Shown here one piece after another: positions 47,930-55,422 of a DNA stretch of 64,000 nt. A model generated the notes under the pieces. The model saw only the letters and a list, made by a program, of their open reading frames with translations. It had not been told where the DNA came from and searched no databases. The first letter of the stretch is position 1. Each line of letters begins with the position of its first letter. A program made the translations under genes and the position numbers. Source of the stretch: Faecalibacterium sp. I4-3-84 (GTDB lineage: Bacteria > Bacillota > Clostridia > Oscillospirales > Ruminococcaceae); assembly GCF_023347255.1 (NCBI RefSeq), contig NZ_CP094466.1:124001-188000 (forward strand), written 5' to 3'.

Positions 47930-48337
47930 TTAGTGGCAGCCGCCGCAGGTGGAGCAGCTGCCGGTGCAGGAAGCAGAAGGCTCCTGTACCGTCATGGGGT
48001 CGCCGCCATTCATGGCAGTGTTGATGATGGCATCAATATAGTTCACAAGGTTCTCGCAGTCACGCTTGGCCTCGTTGTAAGCCACCATGCCTTCGTTGCC
48101 CATGATCTGGCCGTACAGGCTGTTCACCTTTTCGTTCAGTTCGGCGATGCGGGCATCGTTGCGCTCACTCTTGCCGATCTCGTTGTTCAGATCCATGCGG
48201 GCGAGGTTGAACTCGCCGATCAGGTTCTGCAGCTCTTCGTCCTTATCGTTTGCCTTGCGGGTCTGATCCAGAACGAGGTAGCGGCTATCGGTCTGCAACG
48301 CAACGGCTGCGCGCTTGAAAAGATCAATGCAATCCAT
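47930..48337 (-). CDS. YlbF/YmcA-family protein with cysteine-rich tail
   Basis: 135-aa helical protein of the YlbF/YmcA family. In Bacillus subtilis YlbF, YmcA and YaaT form the Y-complex, which carries Fe-S clusters and affects RNase Y, competence and sporulation. This copy ends in C124-x3-C128-x2-C131-x2-C134-H135, a likely metal or Fe-S site. It lies between miaB and mutS, the place of ymcA in Bacillus. AGGAG precedes the ATG. Which of the two families it belongs to is not settled. Confidence 0.85.
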   Translation of the reverse strand: MDCIDLFKRAAVALQTDSRYLVLDQTRKANDKDEELQNLIGEFNLARMDLNNEIGKSERNDARIAELNEKVNSLYGQIMGNEGMVAYNEAKRDCENLVNYIDAIINTAMNGGDPMTVQEPSASCTGSCSTCGGCH

Positions 48338-48389
48338 TTGAATGGTCTCCTTCTTATTTATATGTTCAGGGGCACTGCCCCGGAATCAC

Positions 48390-49769
48390 TCAGGCAAGCT
48401 CACCCAGCAGCACAGTCGCCCGTGCGCCCGTGAGATGTACGTTGGCATAGCTGCCCATCAGGGAAGCGTCTGCCGTGAACTCCACCGTCAGGTTGTTGTC
48501 CAGACGGCCGGAGAGGGTGCCCTCACTGCGTCCAAAGCCCTCTACCAGCACCTTCACGGTTTGGCCCACCTGCGCCTTGACCAGTGCCATGGCGATCTCG
48601 TCCTGCAGCTTGAGCAGGCGGGTCATGCGGTCGGTCTTTTCCTTGCGGGGGGTGGGATCGGGCATTTCGGCAGCCTTGGTGCCGGTGCGCTTGGAATAGA
48701 TAAAGGTGAACAGCTGCATATAGCCCACCTTCTGCACCAGTTCCAGCGTCTTTACAAAGTCCGCTTCGGTCTCGCCGGGGAAGCCAACGATGATGTCACT
48801 GGAAAAGGTGATGCCGGGCACCGTTTTGCGGGCGTATTCAACGAGTTCAAGATACTGTTCCACGGTGTAGTGGCGGTTCATCTTCTTCAGCAGTTCATCG
48901 GAGCCGCACTGCACCGGCAGGTGCAGGTGCTTGCACAGCTTCGGCTGGGCGGCAATGGTGTCGATCAGCTTGTGACTGGCATCCTTGGGGTGGCTGGTCA
49001 TAAAGCGGATGTGGTAATCGCCAGGCACCGTGCACAGCAGGTTGAGCAGATCAGAAAAGTCCACCTTTTCTTCCAGACCCTTGCCGTAGCTGTTGACGTT
49101 CTGTCCCAGCAATGTGATCTCCTTATAGCCTGCCTCCACAAGACCACGGAACTCAGCAAGGATATCTCCGGGCTTGCGGCTCTTTTCGCGGCCGCGCACA
49201 TAGGGCACGATGCAGTAGGTGCAGAAGTTGTCGCAGCCGTACATGATGGGCAGCCATGCGCGGAACTCACTCTCACGCCGGATGGGGATATTCTCCACGA
49301 TGACCGGGCGCTGGGCGGGCTCCATCAGCACACGCTTATGCTTCTGCAGCTTCTGGGCAATGAGCTGCGGCAGGGTGTCGATGCCATCCACGCCAAACAC
49401 AAGGTCTACATAGGGGTAACTCTTGCGCAGCTTTTCTACCACGTGCTTCTGGTTGGCCATGCATCCGCACAGGCCGATGATGAGATCATGCTTTTTTTCC
49501 TTGAGTCCCTTCAGGGCACCTACGTTGCCGAACACACGCTGCTCGGCATGCTCACGCACGGCGCAGGTGTTGAAGAGGATCAGGTCTGCATCCTCGGGCT
49601 TATCGCACAGGCCATAGCCGATGTCCATCAGCACGCCCTTGATCCGCTCGCCGTCGTTCACGTTCTGCTGACAGCCATAGCTGTGCACAAAGGCCAGCGG
49701 CGGCGTATCATAGGCCTGCTTTACCAGCTCAGCGGCAATGTTATTATGTTCAAAACTAATGTATTCCAA
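48390..49769 (-). CDS. miaB: tRNA-2-methylthio-N6-dimethylallyladenosine synthase
   Basis: 459-aa methylthiotransferase acting after MiaA. N-terminal UPF0004 domain with cluster cysteines (HSYGCQQN, FNTCAVRE, GLCGCMA), radical-SAM motif CDNFCTYC and a C-terminal TRAM domain. TTG start at 49769 with AAGGATGG upstream. It has its own promoter and is followed after 52 nt by the ylbF-like gene. Confidence 0.95.
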   Translation of the reverse strand: MEYISFEHNNIAAELVKQAYDTPPLAFVHSYGCQQNVNDGERIKGVLMDIGYGLCDKPEDADLILFNTCAVREHAEQRVFGNVGALKGLKEKKHDLIIGLCGCMANQKHVVEKLRKSYPYVDLVFGVDGIDTLPQLIAQKLQKHKRVLMEPAQRPVIVENIPIRRESEFRAWLPIMYGCDNFCTYCIVPYVRGREKSRKPGDILAEFRGLVEAGYKEITLLGQNVNSYGKGLEEKVDFSDLLNLLCTVPGDYHIRFMTSHPKDASHKLIDTIAAQPKLCKHLHLPVQCGSDELLKKMNRHYTVEQYLELVEYARKTVPGITFSSDIIVGFPGETEADFVKTLELVQKVGYMQLFTFIYSKRTGTKAAEMPDPTPRKEKTDRMTRLLKLQDEIAMALVKAQVGQTVKVLVEGFGRSEGTLSGRLDNNLTVEFTADASLMGSYANVHLTGARATVLLGELA

Positions 49770-49850
49770 TCAAACCATCCTTCTCCGCCGGACCGAAGTG
49801 CCCTGTGCGGCGAAAATCTACTTGCACTTTCTGAAAAGAGCCTTCTCTAT

Positions 49851-49879
49851 AGTATACCCTGTTTATACGCTCCGGGCAA
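49851..49879 (-). promoter_or_regulatory. Promoter of miaB-ylbF
   Basis: Minus-strand TTGCCC (49874-49879), 17 nt, TATACT (49851-49856), about 75 nt before miaB. Confidence 0.6.
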
Positions 49880-49903
49880 GAGGTTCCGTGCAAATTTTAT
49901 GGT

Positions 49904-50296
49904 TCAGTGGGCGTTTTCCTGCGCCTGCTTCTCGCAGCAGGCCTCGCATACGCCGATCAGCACAACAGCGCAGTCCTGCACATGGCCCTTCTGGTTTTTC
50001 ACCAGTTTCATTACCTGCTTTTCGTCCACCTCGGCATCGGTCACGCTGCCGCACACGGTGCAGTACAGATGGCTGTGCCAGGGCAGCGTGTGGTCAAAGC
50101 GGTCAGCTTTGCCTGGAATGGACACCCGGCGCACCCGGCCCGCATCCACCAGACTATTCAGGTTACGGTATACGGTGCCAAGGCTCAGGCCCGGGCATTC
50201 CTTGACCGCAGCATCATAAATTTCCTCGGCGGTGGGGTGGTCGCACAGGTTCTGCACCGTCTGCATGACCAGCTCGCGCTGTTTGGAATATCGCAT
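49904..50296 (-). CDS. Fur-family regulator, PerR-like
   Basis: 130-aa Fur-superfamily repressor. Winged helix in the first 70 residues (HPTAEEIYDAAVKECPGLSLGTVYRNLNSL shape, with the recognition helix at LSLGTVYRNLNSL), a metal site with H residues in RFDHTLPWHSHLYC, and the structural zinc pairs CTVC and CEAC. PerR- versus Fur- or Zur-type cannot be fixed without structural comparison; length and His pattern lean to PerR. Starts 39 nt after rarA. Confidence 0.87.
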   Translation of the reverse strand: MRYSKQRELVMQTVQNLCDHPTAEEIYDAAVKECPGLSLGTVYRNLNSLVDAGRVRRVSIPGKADRFDHTLPWHSHLYCTVCGSVTDAEVDEKQVMKLVKNQKGHVQDCAVVLIGVCEACCEKQAQENAH

Positions 50297-50335
50297 AACT
50301 TCTCCTTTGCTTTCTCCTCATACAAAAGGTCTTGT

Positions 50336-51610
50336 TCAGACGTTCTCTTCGCCCTTGATCTTTGCCCAGTAGGCACGGGCCGCCTGCTCATTTTTGTTAT
50401 CGCCAAAGGTGTAATATTTCACGTCCTTGATGGCATCTGGCAGGTACTGCTGCTCCACCCAGTGGTGGGCGTAATCATGGGCATATTTGTAATTCTGTCC
50501 CTTTACCAGCGCATCCTCACCGTCGTAGTGCTTGTTCTGCAGCTGGCGCGGGATCGGCCCGGTACGGCCCGCCTGCACATCCGCAATGGCCGCGTTGATG
50601 GCATCATGGGCACTGTTGGACTTGGGACTGGTGGCCACCAGAATGACGGCATCTGCCAGCGGGAGCCGTGCTTCCGGCAGGCCCACCATGTTGGCGGCAT
50701 CAATTGCCGCCTTCACAATGGGGATGATCTGTGGATAGGCAAGGCCCACATCCTCGCAGGCACATACCATCAGGCGACGGCAGGCCGAGGGCAGATCTCC
50801 TGCTTCCAGCAGACGGGCCAGATAATGCAGCGCCGCATCCGGGTCGGAGCCGCGCATGGACTTCTGGTAGGCTGACACGATGTCGTAGTGGTCATCGCCC
50901 TCCCGGTCATACCGCATGGCAGTGCGGCGGGTGACCTGCTGGATCATTTCCAGCGTAATGTGCTTTTCCCCATCCTCAATGGGAGCTGCCGTCACCGCAA
51001 AATCAAGACAGCCCAGCGCCTTGCGCAGGTCGCCGCCTGCGCTCTCGGCAAGGTAGGCACAGGCATCCTCGTCCATGCAGACCTTTGTGCTCTCCCCTTC
51101 CGAAAGCTTTTTCAGTGCATTGTGCACCCCACGCTCCACATCTGCCGCCGAAAGCGATTTGAACTCAAACACCATGCAGCGGGACAGCAGCGCATTATAA
51201 ATGTAGAAGTACGGATTTTCGGTGGTGGATGCAATGAGCGTGACCGAGCCGTCTTCAATGCATTCCAGCAGGCTCTGCTGCTGTTTTTTGTTCAGGTACT
51301 GGATCTCGTCCAGATACAGCAGGATGCCTCCCGCACCTGCCAGCGTGCCGATATCCTTGAGCACCGCCTTGATGTCCCCGGTGCCGCAGGAAGTGCCATT
51401 GAGCTTATGCAGCGTCATACCGCTGTTTTCTGCAATGATACGTGCCACCGTCGTTTTTCCGGTACCGGACGGGCCGTAGAAGATCATGTTCGGGATGCGT
51501 CCGCTCTCGATGGTACGGCGGAACACCCTGCCCGGTGCCAGCAGATGCTGCTGACCGCAGACATCTGCCAGTGTTTTGGGCCGCAGACGCTGTGCCAGTG
51601 GTTCGTTCAT
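50336..51610 (-). CDS. rarA: RarA/MgsA replication-associated AAA+ ATPase
   Basis: 424-aa clamp-loader-like ATPase acting at stalled forks. Walker A GPSGTGKTT, Walker B LLYLDEIQYL, sensor 1 ASTTENPYF and the C-terminal MgsA tetramerisation region (RRLMVCACEDVGLAYPQ). The ATG at 51610 (MNEPLAQRLRPKTL) follows GGAGGAGG; the longer frame would cross its own promoter. Confidence 0.93.
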   Translation of the reverse strand: MNEPLAQRLRPKTLADVCGQQHLLAPGRVFRRTIESGRIPNMIFYGPSGTGKTTVARIIAENSGMTLHKLNGTSCGTGDIKAVLKDIGTLAGAGGILLYLDEIQYLNKKQQQSLLECIEDGSVTLIASTTENPYFYIYNALLSRCMVFEFKSLSAADVERGVHNALKKLSEGESTKVCMDEDACAYLAESAGGDLRKALGCLDFAVTAAPIEDGEKHITLEMIQQVTRRTAMRYDREGDDHYDIVSAYQKSMRGSDPDAALHYLARLLEAGDLPSACRRLMVCACEDVGLAYPQIIPIVKAAIDAANMVGLPEARLPLADAVILVATSPKSNSAHDAINAAIADVQAGRTGPIPRQLQNKHYDGEDALVKGQNYKYAHDYAHHWVEQQYLPDAIKDVKYYTFGDNKNEQAARAYWAKIKGEENV

Positions 51611-51660
51611 CGTGTTTCCCTCCTCCCGTACCGAGGCGCGATTCCCCCAGCATTTTTTAT

Positions 51661-51689
51661 AGTATATCGCATTTTGGCAGTAAGAGCAA
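51661..51689 (-). promoter_or_regulatory. Promoter of rarA
   Basis: Minus-strand TTGCTC (51684-51689), 17 nt, TATACT (51661-51666), back to back with the nth promoter. Confidence 0.6.
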
Positions 51690-51731
51690 GGTTTTATCTG
51701 AAAATCATTCTCAGATAATTTTTGCCCGCAG

Positions 51732-51760
51732 TTTACAAAAAACGCAAAACATGGTATTAT
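51732..51760 (+). promoter_or_regulatory. Promoter of nth
   Basis: TTTACA (51732-51737), 17 nt, TATTAT (51755-51760), about 35 nt before the ATG. Confidence 0.65.
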
Positions 51761-51792
51761 CGTATCAGCTTTTGTTGATGGGAGTGGATGAA

Positions 51793-52482
51793 ATGCCTGT
51801 TCGCAAAAAAGCACCAGAAGACCTTACTGCAAAAAAGGCGCTGGCGCTGGAAGTGATCGACCGGTTAAAAAAAGAATACCCAGATGCCGGCTGTACATTG
51901 GATTATGACCACGCCTGGCAGCTTCTGGTCAGCGTGCGTCTGGCAGCCCAGTGCACCGATGCCCGCGTGAACATTGTGGTGGAAGACCTGTTTGCCAAAT
52001 ATCCCAATGTTGCTGCGCTGGCTGCTGCGGAACCCGAAGACATTGAAGCCATCGTCAAGCCCTGCGGGTTGGGACACTCCAAAGCGCGGGATATCTCCGC
52101 CTGTATGCGGGTGCTGCGCGATAAATACGGTTGTCAGGTGCCCACCACCTTTGAAGAGCTGCTCGCCCTGCCCGGCGTAGGCCGCAAGAGCGCAAACCTT
52201 ATCATGGGCGATGTGTTTGGCAAGCCTGCTATCGTAACAGACACCCACTGCATCCGGCTGTGCAACAAGATCGGCCTTGTGGACGGCATCAAGGAACCGC
52301 AGAAGGTGGAAATGGCCCTGTGGAAGATCGTTCCTCCGGAAGAAGGCAGCGACCTGTGCCACCGCTTTGTGATGCATGGTCGGGCAGTGTGCAATGCGCG
52401 CAAACCAGAATGCGAAAAATGTTGTTTGAAGGATATTTGCCGCTTTGCCCGGGAAACCGCCGGGCAGAGCGCAGAGCTTTAA
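51793..52482 (+). CDS. nth: Endonuclease III
   Basis: 229-aa bifunctional glycosylase/AP lyase for oxidised pyrimidines. Helix-hairpin-helix LPGVGRKSANLI with catalytic K132, D150 in VTDTHCIRLC, and the [4Fe-4S] cysteines in the spacing C-x6-C-x2-C-x5-C near the C terminus. The ATG at 51793 follows GGAGTGGATG closely; a longer frame upstream lies in promoter DNA. Confidence 0.95.
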   Translation: MPVRKKAPEDLTAKKALALEVIDRLKKEYPDAGCTLDYDHAWQLLVSVRLAAQCTDARVNIVVEDLFAKYPNVAALAAAEPEDIEAIVKPCGLGHSKARDISACMRVLRDKYGCQVPTTFEELLALPGVGRKSANLIMGDVFGKPAIVTDTHCIRLCNKIGLVDGIKEPQKVEMALWKIVPPEEGSDLCHRFVMHGRAVCNARKPECEKCCLKDICRFARETAGQSAEL

Positions 52483-52502
52483 AATTCAGGAGGTCGAGTA
52501 TT

Positions 52503-52742
52503 ATGTTTGGTTTTATTTTCAGTCTACTGATCGGCGCTCTGGCTGGTTACATCGCTGGCCGCATTATGGGCAGCGAAACTTCCACCGTGCGCAATATCGT
52601 GCTGGGCATTCTGGGCGGTTTTGTAGGCAGTATCGTGTTCGGCCTGATCGGTCTGAGCGCTACCGGCATCGTGGGTGAGATCCTCGTTTCCGTTGTGGGT
52701 GCCTGCATCTGCATCTGGATCGGCCGTAAGCTGTTCAACTGA
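52503..52742 (+). CDS. GlsB/YeaQ/YmgE-family small membrane protein
   Basis: 79-aa protein made of three hydrophobic, glycine-rich helices (FSLLIGALAGYIAGRIMG, then NIVLGILGGFVGSIVFGLIG and a third). Known as the transglycosylase-associated family, often linked to stress, with no firm function. AGGAGG lies 9 nt before the ATG. It is 20 nt after nth and followed by a terminator. Confidence 0.88.
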   Translation: MFGFIFSLLIGALAGYIAGRIMGSETSTVRNIVLGILGGFVGSIVFGLIGLSATGIVGEILVSVVGACICIWIGRKLFN

Positions 52743-52760
52743 TTATTCTTGTGTGCAAGG

Positions 52761-52799
52761 CTGCTCTTCGAGTTTTTCTCGGAGGGCAGTTATATTTTT
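52761..52799 (+). terminator. Terminator after nth-glsB
   Basis: CTGCTCTTCGAG (52761-52772) pairs, with G-T pairs, with CTCGGAGGGCAG (52778-52789), then TTATATTTTT. Confidence 0.75.
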
Positions 52800-52842
52800 G
52801 CATCACAGACGATTTGCACCTGTTCTGCCGCAAAATCAAATC

Positions 52843-52871
52843 TTGACAGCGCACAGGAAGTATGATAGAAT
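52843..52871 (+). promoter_or_regulatory. Promoter of tRNA-Thr
   Basis: Perfect TTGACA (52843-52848), 17 nt, TAGAAT (52866-52871), about 37 nt before the tRNA. Confidence 0.8.
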
Positions 52872-52907
52872 ATTTCTCGTTGCAGAACATGCAAGAAAAT
52901 TTTATCT

Positions 52908-52983
52908 GCTACTGTGGCTCAGCTGGTAGAGCAGCTCACTCGTAATGAGCAGGTCGCCTGTTCGAATCAGGTCAGTAGCTCCA
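52908..52983 (+). tRNA. tRNA-Thr (anticodon CGT)
   Basis: Complete cloverleaf of 76 nt with encoded CCA. Acceptor GCTACTG/CAGTAGC, D arm GCTC/GAGC, anticodon stem GCTCA/TGAGC around loop CTCGTAA (anticodon CGT, reading ACG), T arm with TTCGAAT. The discriminator base is T. Confidence 0.96.
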
Positions 52984-52984
52984 G

Positions 52985-53032
52985 AAATCCTACGAATTTA
53001 CGTTTAAAATCGTAATTCCGTAGGATTTTTTT
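52985..53032 (+). terminator. Terminator after tRNA-Thr
   Basis: AAATCCTACG-AATT-ACG pairs with CGT-AATT-CCGTAGGATTT around an AT-rich loop, followed by a run of T ending at 53032. Confidence 0.85.
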
Positions 53033-53034
53033 AT

Positions 53035-53551
53035 TTAGTCTCGCAAGTTTTCGCAAAACCGCAGCATAAACCGCAACATCGCCCACAAAACAAGACAAAA
53101 TAAAACGCCCCGCAACACCATTTCATAGGGCGTTATGCGCATTTTTATGCTTTCTTTTGGACAGGCTCCTTGAGTTCACAATGCAGGTTTGTCAATGATG
53201 TGTTTCTGTGATGTTTGGTGTAGCAATTTAACTGTACCACAGAACGACTCATTCGTCTTTTTCACTTTGTAACACATCTATTGTAATCCCATACAGTTTT
53301 TATGGATCAATCCATGAAATTTTATTGATAATCCTTCATGGGAGTGGTAAAATATTTTTATATCTCTGTCATTCTGTGCCCCTTCGCGGTAGAGGGAGAG
53401 CGCAAAACAGAAAAGACGCAAAAATTGCGGCATCCTTTCCGTGGGTGGGTTTTACAGCGCACACTCTTGCGGGCGGTGATGTATGATCAGTAAGCCAAAG
53501 CAGCCAGCCGCAAAACGATGGCTGCCCAAGAAGTGTGAGGAGAAGGATCGG
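53035..53551. other. AT-rich gene-free stretch beside tRNA-Thr
   Basis: About 0.5 kb, clearly richer in A+T than its neighbours. It holds one inverted repeat (AACGCCC 53104-53110 / GGGCGTT 53128-53134), a minus-strand reading frame of only 35 codons (53035-53142; not called) and the promoter of the next operon. No recognisable integrase, direct repeat or RNA gene. Its position right after a tRNA makes it a possible old integration junction, but I see no att repeat. Confidence 0.5.
53302..53353 (+). promoter_or_regulatory. Promoter and possible operator of the binding-protein/kinase operon
   Basis: TTGATA (53325-53330), 17 nt, TAAAAT (53348-53353). The palindrome ATGGAT-CA-ATCCAT (53302-53315) lies just upstream of the -35, a plausible regulator site. 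The leader to the ATG is about 190 nt and contains a CCCCT/AGAGGG-type hairpin of unknown meaning. Confidence 0.6.
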
Positions 53552-55417
53552 ATGAAAACAAAAACATTGCGCCGCCTATTTTCCATGCTTGCGGCACTGG
53601 TGATGGGGCTATCCCTGCTCACCGGATGCAGCGGAAAAGATGCGGAACGAACACAGAAGCTGGAAGACGCTCAGACCATTCAGGTGTATCTGTGGAGCAC
53701 CAGCCTGTACGAAAACTATGCGCCCTATGTTCAGGCGCAGCTGCCGGACGTGAACATTGAATTCATCGTAGGCAACAACGATCTGGATTTTTACAAGTTT
53801 TTGCAGCAGAACGGCGGTCTGCCGGATATCATCACCTGCTGCCGCTTCTCGCTGCACGATGCGGCACCGTTGAAGGACAGCCTGATGAACCTTGCCATGA
53901 CCAATGAGGCGGGCGCTGTGTACAACACCTACCTCAACAGCTTCAAAAACGAGGATGGCAGTGTGAACTGGCTGCCGGTGTGCGCGGATGCCCACGGCTT
54001 TGTGGTCAACCGCAGCCTTTTTGAGCAGTACGATATTCCCCTGCCCACCGATTACGCAAGCTTTGCAGCGGCCTGTCAGGCTTTTGAAAAGATCGGCATC
54101 CGCGGCTTTACCGCCGATTACGCCTACGACTACACCTGCATGGAAACGCTGCAGGGGCTTTCCGCTGCCGAGCTTACCACCACCGCGGGACGCAAGTGGC
54201 GTACTGCCTACAGCGACCCCGCCAACACCGCACGGGTCGGTCTGGACGACACCGTGTGGCCGGGGGCATTTGAGCGGATGGAGCAGTTCATTCAGGATAC
54301 CCACCTTACGGCAGACGATCTTGCGTTGAATTACGACGATGTGACCGGGATGTTCCGGAACGGAGAAGTTGCCATGTACTTTGGCAGCTCTGCCGGCGTG
54401 AAGATGTTTCAGGATGAGGGCATCGACACCACCTTTTTGCCCTTCTTCAGCCAGAACGGCGAACAGTGGATCATGACCACCCCCTATTTCCAAGTTGCCC
54501 TGAACCGGGATCTGGAGCAGGACACTGCGCGCCGCGAAAAAGCCATGAAGGTGCTGAACGTCATGCTCTCCGAACAGGCGCAGAACCGCATCGTCTCGGA
54601 GGGGCAGGACGTACTGAGCTACAGCCAGAACGTCCCCCTGCGCCTGACCGAGTATCTGAAAGACGTGCGCAGCGTAGTGGAAGAAAACCACATGTATATC
54701 CGCATCGCCTCCAACGATTTCTTTGCCGTTTCCAAGGATGTGGTCTCCAAAATGATCGCAGGCGAGCTTACCGCTGCGCAGGCGTATCAGGCCTTCAATG
54801 CCAAGCTCCTTGCCGAAGAGGAGCCTGCCGACAACGAGACCGTGCTGACCTCCGGGAAGGCCTATTCCAACGTATTCCACGCAAACGGCGGCAGCGCTGC
54901 CTTCTCCGTGATGGCAAACACGCTGCGCGGCGTGTATGGCACCGATGTGCTGCTTGCCACCGCAAACAGCTTTACCGGCAGTGTGCTGCAGGCGGATTAT
55001 AACCAGAAAATGGCAGCTTCCATGATCATGCCGAACGGTCTGATGTCCCGCCAGCGCACCATGACCGGTGCGGAGCTGAAAGAGACCGTCCGCGCCTTTG
55101 TGGAAGGCTGCGAGGGCGGGTTTGTGCCCTTCAACCGCGGCTCTCTGCCGGTGGTCAGCGGCATTGCCGTGGAGGTAAAAGAGGCAAACGGCAGCTATAC
55201 CCTGACCGGCATCACCCGGAACGGTCAGCCGCTGGGGGATGGCGACACCGTTACCGTGACCTGCCTTGCAACGGAAAAGCAGATGGAAGCGCTGCTCGCG
55301 AGCGATAGCGGCACGTCTGCGGGCGAAGATGCGTGGGTAAAATCCACATGGACAGATTACGTTTCCGGCGGCAAGGCAGTGCTTGCAGAGCCTGAAAACT
55401 ACATGACACTGAGGTGA
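53552..55417 (+). CDS. Lipoprotein: solute-binding domain fused to 5'-nucleotidase-C-like domain
   Basis: 621-aa predicted lipoprotein (signal [20 protein letters not shown], lipobox LLTGC with C26). Residues about 40-420 look like an extracellular ABC-type (family 1) solute-binding protein: [20 protein letters not shown], repeated aromatic patches and a long two-lobe fold. Residues about 430-590 resemble the C-terminal, substrate-binding domain of 5'-nucleotidases ([17 protein letters not shown], then SGIAVEV); the catalytic metallophosphatase domain is absent. The ATG at 53552 follows GAGGAGAAGG. The next gene, a hybrid kinase, begins 5 nt after the stop, so a sensing role is likely. No transporter genes are adjacent. 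Confidence 0.8.
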   Translation: MKTKTLRRLFSMLAALVMGLSLLTGCSGKDAERTQKLEDAQTIQVYLWSTSLYENYAPYVQAQLPDVNIEFIVGNNDLDFYKFLQQNGGLPDIITCCRFSLHDAAPLKDSLMNLAMTNEAGAVYNTYLNSFKNEDGSVNWLPVCADAHGFVVNRSLFEQYDIPLPTDYASFAAACQAFEKIGIRGFTADYAYDYTCMETLQGLSAAELTTTAGRKWRTAYSDPANTARVGLDDTVWPGAFERMEQFIQDTHLTADDLALNYDDVTGMFRNGEVAMYFGSSAGVKMFQDEGIDTTFLPFFSQNGEQWIMTTPYFQVALNRDLEQDTARREKAMKVLNVMLSEQAQNRIVSEGQDVLSYSQNVPLRLTEYLKDVRSVVEENHMYIRIASNDFFAVSKDVVSKMIAGELTAAQAYQAFNAKLLAEEEPADNETVLTSGKAYSNVFHANGGSAAFSVMANTLRGVYGTDVLLATANSFTGSVLQADYNQKMAASMIMPNGLMSRQRTMTGAELKETVRAFVEGCEGGFVPFNRGSLPVVSGIAVEVKEANGSYTLTGITRNGQPLGDGDTVTVTCLATEKQMEALLASDSGTSAGEDAWVKSTWTDYVSGGKAVLAEPENYMTLR

Positions 55418-55422
55418 GCGGG

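Noticed and set aside
53035-53142. 35-codon minus-strand frame in the tRNA-flanking gap
   Set aside because: No ribosome site and no recognisable protein; too short to call.
53354-53551. Cyclic-di-GMP (GEMM) riboswitch in the leader before the binding lipoprotein
   Set aside because: GACGCAAA is present, but the rest of the conserved core and the two paired stems of GEMM are missing. The nearby GGDEF gene alone is not enough.
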